From Zoogloea sp035335645 (GTDB lineage: Bacteria > Pseudomonadota > Gammaproteobacteria > Burkholderiales > Rhodocyclaceae): a stretch of 34,605 nucleotides of DNA. The notes below the pieces were generated by a model. The model was not told the DNA's origin and did not search any database. It saw only the letters and a program-made list of their open reading frames with translations. Both the position numbers and the translations under genes were made by a program. Below, in pieces: positions 16,958 through 23,445 of this stretch. The stretch lies in the NCBI GenBank assembly GCA_035335645.1, contig DAOQMM010000027.1, positions 1-34,605 of the forward strand, read 5' to 3'. Numbering within the stretch: the stretch's first letter is position 1; every line of letters begins with the position of its first letter.

Positions 16958-17676
16958 GCGACGCGTCCCTCCTCGAACTGACCGGCCTGCGGGTCGCCTA
17001 CGGTGCCATCGAGGCCGTCAAGGGTATCGACCTGCACCTCGCCAAGGGCGAGCTGGTGGCCCTGATCGGCGCCAACGGCGCCGGCAAGACCACCACCCTC
17101 AACGCCATCGCCGGCACCCTGCCCGCCGCGGGCGGCGAGATCCGCTACGACGGCGCCCGCATCAACGCCCTTCCCGCCCACAGGCGCCTGCGCAAGGGCC
17201 TCGCCCTGGTGCCGGAAGGGCGCGGCATCTTCACCCGCCTCACGGTCGAGGAGAACCTGCGCATGGGCGCCTACTGCCGCCGCGACGCGGCCGGCGTGGA
17301 AGAGGACATGGACCGTATCTTCAGCATGTTGCCGCGGGTCAAGGAGCGCCTCCAGCAGGTGGCCGGCACCCTCTCCGGCGGCGAGCAGCAGATGGTCGCC
17401 ATCGGCCGCGCCCTGCTGTCGCGCCCGCGCCTGCTGTTGTTGGACGAGCCCTCCATGGGCCTCGCGCCCCTGGTGGTGGAAAAGATCTTCGAGGTCATCC
17501 GCTCCGTCGCCGCGGGCGGCGTCACCATCCTGCTGGTGGAGCAGAACGCCCACCTGGCGCTGGAATTCTGCCAGCGCGCCTACGTGATGGAATCCGGCGC
17601 GGTCACCCTGAGCGGCACCGGCGCCCGGCTGCTGGCCGACCCCAAGGTCCGCGCCGCCTACCTGGGCGAGCTCTGA
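16954..17676 (+). CDS. livF: Branched-chain amino acid ABC transporter ATP-binding protein LivF
   Basis: 240 residues, the second ATPase of the transporter. Walker A is GANGAGKTT, the LivF hallmark VPEGRGIFTRLTVEENL follows, the signature is LSGGEQQMVAIGRAL and Walker B is LLLLDEPSMGLAP. It starts at an ATG four bases before the livG stop end, with AAGGAGG eight bases upstream, the best ribosome site in the operon. A longer open frame to 16819 lies within livG and is ignored. A T-less hairpin follows the stop. Confidence 0.96.
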   Translation: MSDASLLELTGLRVAYGAIEAVKGIDLHLAKGELVALIGANGAGKTTTLNAIAGTLPAAGGEIRYDGARINALPAHRRLRKGLALVPEGRGIFTRLTVEENLRMGAYCRRDAAGVEEDMDRIFSMLPRVKERLQQVAGTLSGGEQQMVAIGRALLSRPRLLLLDEPSMGLAPLVVEKIFEVIRSVAAGGVTILLVEQNAHLALEFCQRAYVMESGAVTLSGTGARLLADPKVRAAYLGEL

Positions 17677-17690
17677 GCGCCTGCCGCGCA

Positions 17691-17716
17691 GCCCGGCGGA
17701 CCCTGTCGCGCCGGGC
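17691..17716 (+). terminator. Candidate 3' hairpin of the liv operon
   Basis: GCCCGGCG pairs perfectly with CGCCGGGC across a 10-base loop, 15 bases after the livF stop. No T-run follows, so strength is doubtful. Confidence 0.4.
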
Positions 17717-17758
17717 CAAGGCCGGCTAGGCTGAAGCATCCGCGACGGAGTTGCCTCC

Positions 17759-18241
17759 ATGTCCGTCCTATCCGTCAGCGCCTCGTCGAGTTCCCTGTCC
17801 GCTACCCGTCCGGGCGGCGCGGGGGGCGCGTCTGCGCTGAGCGACGCCGAACGCCGCACCGTCGCCCGAATGCAGCAGCGCGACCGGGATGTACGCGCCC
17901 ACGAGCTGGCCCACATCACCGCCGGTGGCGGTTTGATCACCCGCGGCGCCGCCTACACCTACGAGACCGGCCCGGACGGCCAGCGCTACGCGGTGGGCGG
18001 CGATGTGGGCATCGACGTGTCGCCGGGGCGCACACCCCAGGAAACCCTGGCCCGCGCCGAGCAGGTCCGGCGCGCCGCCCTCGCCCCGGCGGACCCCTCG
18101 GCCCAGGATCGTCAGGTCGCCGCCCGCGCTGACCAGATGGCCTTCCAGGCCCAGCAGGCCATCGCCGCCCAGGCCACATCTGGCACCGATCCGACCAGCG
18201 ATACCCCGCCGCCGGGCAGCCTGATTGACGTTTACGCCTGA
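17759..18241 (+). CDS. SprA-related putative metalloprotease-like protein
   Basis: 160 residues. The central block DRDVRAHELAHITAGGGL (about 42-59) carries an HExxH zinc-binding motif with H48, E49 and H52. It is followed by RGAAYTYETGPDGQRYAVGG and VGIDVSPGRTPQETLARAEQ, the conserved region of the SprA-related family. The N- and C-termini are Ser/Ala/Pro-rich and low in complexity. No signal peptide is evident. Protease activity is only a prediction from the motif; I know of no demonstrated substrate. GGAG lies nine bases before the ATG. Its last 10 bases overlap the end of the ceramidase-like gene on the other strand. Confidence 0.82.
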   Translation: MSVLSVSASSSSLSATRPGGAGGASALSDAERRTVARMQQRDRDVRAHELAHITAGGGLITRGAAYTYETGPDGQRYAVGGDVGIDVSPGRTPQETLARAEQVRRAALAPADPSAQDRQVAARADQMAFQAQQAIAAQATSGTDPTSDTPPPGSLIDVYA

Positions 18242-18900
18242 TCCGCCGCCCCGCCCGGCAGGTGGCGCAACAGCCCCTCCATGCAGCAGGCCAGCACCGC
18301 CGCGTTGCCCAGATGCCAGCCGAAGTGCGTGCCCCACGGCCAGAGTGGACACAGGGCCTGATCGATGACCCGGCACGCCAGGCTGAACAGGAACAATCCG
18401 CTCGCCGCCATCAGCCACCGACCGGCTGCCAGGTCACGGCGGCGCGCCTGCCACGCGCAGTAGCCCAGCAGCGCAAAGGGCGGCAGATAGATCTCCGAAC
18501 CGTTCAATGACCAGGGCGGCCCCCACCGCAGCAGCACTGCAAAACCCGCCGCCAGCACCAGGAACACCCCCAGCCCGCGCCACGCCGCAGCGTCCGTGCC
18601 GCCCAGCACATGGCATTGAAAGCGCTGGAAATACGCCAGCACGAAGACGGCAATGAAGCCCACATCCAGCAGCGCCGCCCAACGTGTGGCCACCGTGTGG
18701 AAGACCAGGCTGCCCAGCCCGACCATGGCGATCAGGGCGATCAGGCCACGCGCATCCCGCGGCGCGGTCCGCCCGTAGCGCCGCGCCAGCCACAGGGCCA
18801 CGGCCACAAATGCCAGGTTGGTGAGGGCATTGAGCGGCTCCGACCCGAAACTGGCGTCGGTGCGCTCGCAATAGAGGTCGATACTTTCGGCCCAGTTCAT
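18232..18900 (-). CDS. Ceramidase-family (alkaline ceramidase-like, CREST superfamily) membrane protein
   Basis: 222-residue protein with about seven membrane segments. The family's metal-site residues are in place: E21 and N24 in GSEPLNALTNLAF, S64 and H68 in GSLVFHT, D79 in LLDVG, and H192/H196 in THFGWHLGNA. Eukaryotic alkaline ceramidases hydrolyse ceramide to sphingosine with a zinc ion held by the three histidines. Most bacteria lack sphingolipids, so the true substrate may be another amide lipid. A GAGG lies six bases before the ATG. It is divergent from the multiheme cytochrome gene and converges with the SprA-like gene. Confidence 0.85.
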   Translation of the reverse strand: MNWAESIDLYCERTDASFGSEPLNALTNLAFVAVALWLARRYGRTAPRDARGLIALIAMVGLGSLVFHTVATRWAALLDVGFIAVFVLAYFQRFQCHVLGGTDAAAWRGLGVFLVLAAGFAVLLRWGPPWSLNGSEIYLPPFALLGYCAWQARRRDLAAGRWLMAASGLFLFSLACRVIDQALCPLWPWGTHFGWHLGNAAVLACCMEGLLRHLPGGAADQA

Positions 18901-19038
18901 GAAACGCCTCGGCGGGGACGGGAAATCGGCTCGCCATTATGCCGTCGGTGCGTGCGCGACGACGGTCGGTGTCGGTCGGCTCAATGCACGGTGGGACGGC
19001 AGTGCGCCGCTGGCGATGCAGGATCAAGTCGATTCGGC

Positions 19039-19067
19039 TTGAAATGTGCAATTCACACATTTAATAT
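19039..19067 (+). promoter_or_regulatory. Promoter of the nonaheme cytochrome gene
   Basis: The -35 TTGAAA (19039-19044) and the -10 TAATAT (19062-19067) are separated by exactly 17 bp. Transcription would start near 19074, giving a leader of about 100 bases. The operator palindrome fills the spacer. The same arrangement recurs before the DUF6502 gene. Confidence 0.7.
19043..19061. promoter_or_regulatory. Operator-like palindrome, copy 1
   Basis: AATGTGC-AATTC-ACACATT is an inverted repeat matching at six of seven arm positions, and flanking A/T extend the symmetry. It overlaps the last two bases of the -35 and ends immediately before the -10. This position would block RNA polymerase when a dimeric protein is bound. 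It is nearly identical to the palindrome at 21301-21319. Confidence 0.7.
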
Positions 19068-19106
19068 AAGCTCATATTCGGCAGTTCATTCGTCTGGCCG
19101 GGTCAT

Positions 19107-19145
19107 TGCAGGCGGAGCCTGCACGGGGCGTTCCGACGGAACGCC
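19107..19145 (+). promoter_or_regulatory. Two tandem hairpins in the cytochrome mRNA leader
   Basis: Hairpin 1 (19107-19123) is TGCAGGC-GGA-GCCTGCA. Hairpin 2 (19127-19145) is GGCGTTCC-GAC-GGAACGCC. Both are perfect with three-base loops and only three bases apart. No T-run follows the second, so it is not a terminator. They end 30 bases before the ATG and may affect mRNA stability or translation. Confidence 0.55.
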
Positions 19146-19175
19146 GTTCGTTATCGATCTGAATGGGACATCTCC

Positions 19176-21140
19176 ATGCATACTCCGCACGCAACGCGCC
19201 GCCTGCCACGCCTGGGCCTTGCCCTGGCCGTCGCGGTGCCCCTGGTGCTCGGCGGCCTCGCCTTTGCCGACGGCAGTCTCCTCAAGTCGCCGCAGGGCAA
19301 GGGCGAAACGGAACGCAACGCCAGCGGCACCGGCACGCCGGCTGCCACCACGCCGACGCGCAACCGCGCGTCATCCGGTGAAGACGGCGGGCGCGTCACG
19401 CCCTCGTCGAGCAGTAGCGGAAGCGGCGTGACGACGGTGTCCATCGTCGGCAGCCCGACCGTCGCCACCGGCAGCCAGACCGTCGTGACCAGCACGGCGG
19501 CGGCCACCCTGCCGCGTTACACCCTGCTGGCCTGGAACGATCTGGGCATGCACTGCGTGGACGGCAAGGACTACTCCATCATGTCCATCCTGCCGCCCTA
19601 CAACAACCTGCACGCCCAGCTCATCGACCGGCAGAGCGGCAAACAGGTTACCTCCGGCGTCACCCTGAGCTACGAATCCCTGCGCGATCCGTCCGGCTCC
19701 ATCAACACCTTCTCGGCCGGCAAGACCAATTTCTGGCAGTACGTGAAGGCCTTGTACGGGGGCTCGCCGGCGCCGGACCGGGGTCTCAACCTGAGCAATC
19801 CCGCCGTCTCCAATCCCACGCCCAGCAGCCGCCCGGCGGCCATGAGCTTCAACACGGTGTGGCGCTGGTACGAAGCGGAGGGCCTGCCCATCCTGCCCTA
19901 CGACGACACCCTGACGACCGCCGGCTACACCAAGAATTACTACCCGATGGTCAAGGTGGTGGCGAAGAACAGCACTGGCACGGTGCTCGCCAGCACCCAG
20001 ACCGTGCTGCCGGTCTCCGACGAGATGACCTGCGTCGGCTGCCACGCCAGCAATTCCAACCGGGACGCCGCCAGGCCACCCGTGCGGGGCTGGGCCAACT
20101 TCACCGCCAACCCGGAAAAGGACTGGAAGAAGAACGTCCTGCGCCTGCACGACGACAAACACGCCAACGACCCGGTCTACCAGGCGGCCCTGCTGAAGCT
20201 CCAGCCCGCCGCCAGCGGCGGCCTGGCCCTGCGCGCCGACCAGGGCACGCCGACCCTGTGCTCGTCCTGTCACGGCTCCAACGCGCTTAATTCGCCGGGC
20301 TTCACCGTGACCGTGAATGGCCGCGCCGTGAAGATCTCCGCCTTCACCTCGGCCATGCACACCCTGCACGGCAAGGTGAAGGACCCGGTCAAGCAGGTGG
20401 CCCTCGACACGATTGGCAACCGGGATTCCTGTTACCAGTGCCACCCGGGCGCCGTCACCAAGTGCCTGCGCGGGGCCATGAGCGACACACCGAACCTGGA
20501 CTGCCAGAGCTGCCACGGCAACATGGGCGCCGTCGGCAAATCCACCCGAGTGGGCTGGCTGCAGCAACCCAACTGCCAGTCCTGTCACCATGACGGCAAA
20601 CGCGAGACGGTGGCTGTCACCGATGTCACCACCGGCGCCCTGCGCGCGGTGACCGACACGCGCTTCGCCACCGAGCCCAACAAGCCGGCCACCGGCTATT
20701 CCCTGTTCCGCTTCAGCGTCGGCCACGGCAAGAACCAGTGCGAAGCCTGCCACGGCTCCACCCACGCGGAGTATTCGTCCAAGAATCAGGCCTGGGCCTC
20801 GTCCCACGACAACGACCTGCTCCAGTCCAAGGCGATCCAGGGCTACGCCGGCACCCTCACCGAATGCAGCGTGTGCCACACCAGCGTGCCCCTCACCACC
20901 AATGGCGGCCCCCATGGCCTGCATACGATTGGGCAGGCCTGGGTGAATGCCCACGGCGACCGGGTCGAATCCAGCGGCGCCAGCGCCTGCAAGAGCTGCC
21001 ACGGCGCGGACTACCGGGGCACCGCCCTGTCCCAGGTGAAAGTCGCCAAGACCTTCAGCCACGACGGCAGGCAATACGCGCTGGCGGCCGGCACCCAGGT
21101 CGGCTGTTACACCTGCCACAACGGACCGAAGGGCGACTGA
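19176..21140 (+). CDS. Nine-heme c-type cytochrome
   Basis: 654-residue exported protein. A signal peptide (about 1-31, ending AFA) is followed by a Ser/Thr/Gly-rich linker (about 45-110). A domain (about 113-280) begins LLAWNDLGMHCVDGKDYS and has no heme motif. Nine CxxCH heme-binding motifs follow, with first cysteines at about residues 286, 362, 419, 443, 467, 522, 564, 605 and 644. Extra histidines (for example AMHTLHG, GGPHGLH) could be distal heme ligands. There is no lipobox or C-terminal anchor, so it is probably periplasmic or surface-exposed. It likely stores or transfers electrons; the redox partner is unknown. I do not recognise a named family. Confidence 0.9.
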   Translation: MHTPHATRRLPRLGLALAVAVPLVLGGLAFADGSLLKSPQGKGETERNASGTGTPAATTPTRNRASSGEDGGRVTPSSSSSGSGVTTVSIVGSPTVATGSQTVVTSTAAATLPRYTLLAWNDLGMHCVDGKDYSIMSILPPYNNLHAQLIDRQSGKQVTSGVTLSYESLRDPSGSINTFSAGKTNFWQYVKALYGGSPAPDRGLNLSNPAVSNPTPSSRPAAMSFNTVWRWYEAEGLPILPYDDTLTTAGYTKNYYPMVKVVAKNSTGTVLASTQTVLPVSDEMTCVGCHASNSNRDAARPPVRGWANFTANPEKDWKKNVLRLHDDKHANDPVYQAALLKLQPAASGGLALRADQGTPTLCSSCHGSNALNSPGFTVTVNGRAVKISAFTSAMHTLHGKVKDPVKQVALDTIGNRDSCYQCHPGAVTKCLRGAMSDTPNLDCQSCHGNMGAVGKSTRVGWLQQPNCQSCHHDGKRETVAVTDVTTGALRAVTDTRFATEPNKPATGYSLFRFSVGHGKNQCEACHGSTHAEYSSKNQAWASSHDNDLLQSKAIQGYAGTLTECSVCHTSVPLTTNGGPHGLHTIGQAWVNAHGDRVESSGASACKSCHGADYRGTALSQVKVAKTFSHDGRQYALAAGTQVGCYTCHNGPKGD

Positions 21141-21159
21141 CCGCAAAGTCCACCGTCCA

Positions 21160-21185
21160 GGCCGGGGGCGGCAGCGTCCCCGGCC
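21160..21185 (+). terminator. Candidate 3' hairpin of the cytochrome gene
   Basis: GGCCGGGG pairs perfectly with CCCCGGCC across a 10-base loop, 20 bases after the stop. There is no T-tract, so termination strength is uncertain. Confidence 0.45.
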
Positions 21186-21250
21186 CGATCTGGGGGATCC
21201 GGCGGGAGCCGGAAAGCCGTGCCGTGCCTGCGCTCGGGGCGCAATGGGTC

Positions 21251-21268
21251 ATAATGAGAACGATTCTC
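21251..21268. promoter_or_regulatory. Candidate Fur box upstream of the DUF6502 gene
   Basis: ATAATGAGAACGATTCTC matches the 18 comparable positions of the Fur consensus (ATAATGATAATCATTATC) at 14 places and contains a perfect GAGAA-CGA-TTCTC inverted repeat. It lies 28 bp upstream of the -35 of the DUF6502 promoter. It is a short, single match, so moderate confidence only. Confidence 0.45.
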
Positions 21269-21296
21269 CGGACCGCAGGTCCACCGTTCTCCCAGC

Positions 21297-21325
21297 TTGA
21301 AATGTGCAGATCGCACATTCACAAT
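21297..21325 (+). promoter_or_regulatory. Promoter of the DUF6502-DUF5666 pair
   Basis: The -35 TTGAAA (21297-21302) and -10 CACAAT (21320-21325) are 17 bp apart. The -10 is weaker than in the cytochrome promoter (four of six consensus positions). The spacing and the position of the palindrome are identical to the cytochrome promoter. Confidence 0.6.
21301..21319. promoter_or_regulatory. Operator-like palindrome, copy 2
   Basis: AATGTGC-AGATC-GCACATT is a perfect 7+7 inverted repeat with a five-base centre. It overlaps the last two bases of the -35 and abuts the -10, exactly as copy 1 does. The two copies share an unbroken GCTTGAAATGTGCA plus the right arm CACATT. Confidence 0.75.
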
Positions 21326-21355
21326 GTCCCCTGCAATGATCCCCAAGGCGGTGTC

Positions 21356-22243
21356 ATGACGCCCCCCTCCGAGCCCCACGGTCCTGCCGGCGGCGAGGGC
21401 CCATCGTCCCTCGATCCGGCCCTGGCCGATGCCCTGCGCGCCGTGCTGGCGCCCCTGGCACGCTTGGCGCTCGCCCGCGGCGTGTCCTGCGGGGCCGTGG
21501 AAGAACTGCTCAAGGAGATGTTCGTGGACGAAGCCATGCGCGCCCAAGGCGCGTCGGCATCCGGGCGGATGGTCAGTCGCATCAGTGTGGCCACCGGCCT
21601 CAACCGGCGCGAGGTGACACGTCTGACCCGCGCCGAGCGGGCCCCTCGCGCCGTCCGCCAACCGCCGAGCTCGGAAGTCTTCGCCCGCTGGATCACCGAC
21701 CCGGCGCTGCGCGATGCAGACGGCCGGCCCGTCGAGCTTCCCCGCCTGCCCGACGAACGCGGCAGCCCCAGTTTCGAAACCCTGGCCCGCTCGGTCACCC
21801 GCGACGTCCATCCGCGCAGTCTGCTGGACGAACTGTGCCGCATCGGGGTCGCCCGCCACGACGAGGCGACCGACCGGGTCTGCCTGCTGCGTGCCGACTT
21901 CGTACCCGATGCGGACCGGGGCGGCATGCTCGGCTTCCTGGGCGACAACGTGGGCGATCACCTGAATGCGGCGGTGGCCAACGTGACCGCCGCCGTGCCG
22001 ATTCACTTCGAACAGGCGGTGTTTGCCGACGAGCTGTCGGAGACGGCCCTCGTCGCGGTCAAGGCCTTGGTCCGGGACCACTGGCTGGCGCTGGTCCACG
22101 GCGCCGTGCCGGCCCTGGAAGCCCTCATCGAGGCTGACCGCCAGGCCGGCCGCGCCCAGGACCGGCGGGTCCGCATCGGCATGTACAGCTACGCCGCACC
22201 ACAGACCGCGCCGGTTGGCCCGGCGGAAGAATCGACACCATGA
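21356..22243 (+). CDS. DUF6502 family protein, predicted helix-turn-helix DNA-binding protein
   Basis: 295 residues of the DUF6502 type, without signal peptide or membrane segment. Residues 73-92 (SRISVATGLNRREVTRLTR) read as a helix-turn-helix, and the N-terminal part (LALARGVSCGAVEELLKEMF, about 37-56) is a second helical pair. The middle has VFARWITDPALRDADGRPVELP, conserved in this family. AAGGCGG precedes the ATG at 21356; a much longer open frame upstream runs into the cytochrome gene and is not used. The stop overlaps the DUF5666 start (ATGA). I infer it may bind the palindrome in its own promoter and the cytochrome promoter; the family has no experimentally known function that I can recall. 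Confidence 0.8.
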   Translation: MTPPSEPHGPAGGEGPSSLDPALADALRAVLAPLARLALARGVSCGAVEELLKEMFVDEAMRAQGASASGRMVSRISVATGLNRREVTRLTRAERAPRAVRQPPSSEVFARWITDPALRDADGRPVELPRLPDERGSPSFETLARSVTRDVHPRSLLDELCRIGVARHDEATDRVCLLRADFVPDADRGGMLGFLGDNVGDHLNAAVANVTAAVPIHFEQAVFADELSETALVAVKALVRDHWLALVHGAVPALEALIEADRQAGRAQDRRVRIGMYSYAAPQTAPVGPAEESTP

Positions 22244-23430
22244 CGACTTTTCTCACCCGTGCCGGACGGCACTTCTGCGCGCTGCTGGTCATTCTGTTCG
22301 CGCTGGCCTCCTGCGGGGGCGGCGGCAGCGGCGTCGGCGATCTGGCCGGCGTGGGCACCGGCGGCACGGGTCCGGCCGCCGTGGGGATCGGACCGATCAG
22401 CGGCTTCGGCTCGGTGATCGTCGGCGGTGTGCGCTACGACGACAGTCGTGCGGTCGTCACCGACGATGAGGGCGCGCCCCGCAGTCGCCTGGACCTGCGC
22501 CTCGGGATGGTCGCCGAGATCAGCGGCAGCGCCGATTTCACCGCGCGCACCGGCGTGGCCACGGCCATCCGCTACGGCAGCGAAGTACTCGGGCCGGTGA
22601 CCTCAGTGAATACCGCGGCGAATCGCTTCAGCGTCCTGGGCGTCGGCGTGGACGTCGTGGCCGACACCGTATTCGACGAGCGCCTGACCGGCGTGGCAGC
22701 GCTGGGGATGGGCGACCCGGTGGAGGTGTATGGCTATTACAACGTGGCCACCGGCCGCTTCACCGCCACCCGCGTGGACAGTGCCACCGGAGCGTCCCGC
22801 TACACACTGCGGGGCACCGTGAGCGGGCTCGACACGACGCGCAAGCGCTTTGCGCTGGCCGGTCTGACGATCGACTACGCCGCTGTTCCGGCGGCGCAGA
22901 CCGCGGCCCTGGCCAACGGACAGGCCCTGCGGGTGAGTGCGACGCGCGCCCCCGCGGGCGGCGTGTGGGTCATCGACGCCCTGACGGGCGCCGCCCGGGC
23001 CAGTCTGGCAGAGGGCGAGGCCGAGATCGTCGGGCGCATCGACAGCCTGACCTCGGCACGACACTTCAGCGTGGAGGGCGTGAGCGTGGATGCCACGGCG
23101 GCGAGCGTCAGTGGTACGCCGGCCCTCGGCCTGCGCGTGCAGGTGGAAGGCACCGTGAAGAACGGCGTCCTTCAGGCCAGGGAAGTGGAGGTGTCGGACG
23201 ACGGCCAGAGCGAGACGGAGGAATTCGACCTGACCGACGTGATCCAGTCCTTCGACCCGGCCACCCAGCGTTTCCGCCTGCGTGGCCAGCTCGTGGATGC
23301 GAGCGGAACCGTAAGCTTCGAAGACGGCAGCCGCAGCGACCTGGCCAACGGCGTGCGCATCGAGTGCAAGGGCAGCTTCGATGCCGCGCTGGGCGCCGTG
23401 CGGGCGCGTCTCATCCACTTCGAGCGCTGA
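22240..23430 (+). CDS. DUF5666-type repeat lipoprotein
   Basis: 396-residue predicted lipoprotein. The lipobox is ALASC with C25, followed by a glycine-rich linker (about 26-48). The rest is built from about five related beta-rich units of 65-75 residues. Their cores can be aligned by eye: GPISGFGSVIVGGVRYD, GPVTSVNTAANRFSVLGV, GTVSGLDTTRKRFALAGL, GRIDSLTSARHFSVEGV and VIQSFDPATQRFRLRGQ. No enzyme motif is seen. It is co-translated with the DUF6502 protein through an ATGA overlap. Its likely location is the periplasmic side of a membrane. A role with the adjacent cytochrome is inferred from context only. Confidence 0.8.
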   Translation: MTTFLTRAGRHFCALLVILFALASCGGGGSGVGDLAGVGTGGTGPAAVGIGPISGFGSVIVGGVRYDDSRAVVTDDEGAPRSRLDLRLGMVAEISGSADFTARTGVATAIRYGSEVLGPVTSVNTAANRFSVLGVGVDVVADTVFDERLTGVAALGMGDPVEVYGYYNVATGRFTATRVDSATGASRYTLRGTVSGLDTTRKRFALAGLTIDYAAVPAAQTAALANGQALRVSATRAPAGGVWVIDALTGAARASLAEGEAEIVGRIDSLTSARHFSVEGVSVDATAASVSGTPALGLRVQVEGTVKNGVLQAREVEVSDDGQSETEEFDLTDVIQSFDPATQRFRLRGQLVDASGTVSFEDGSRSDLANGVRIECKGSFDAALGAVRARLIHFER

Positions 23431-23445
23431 AGTGGAGCGGCCACC

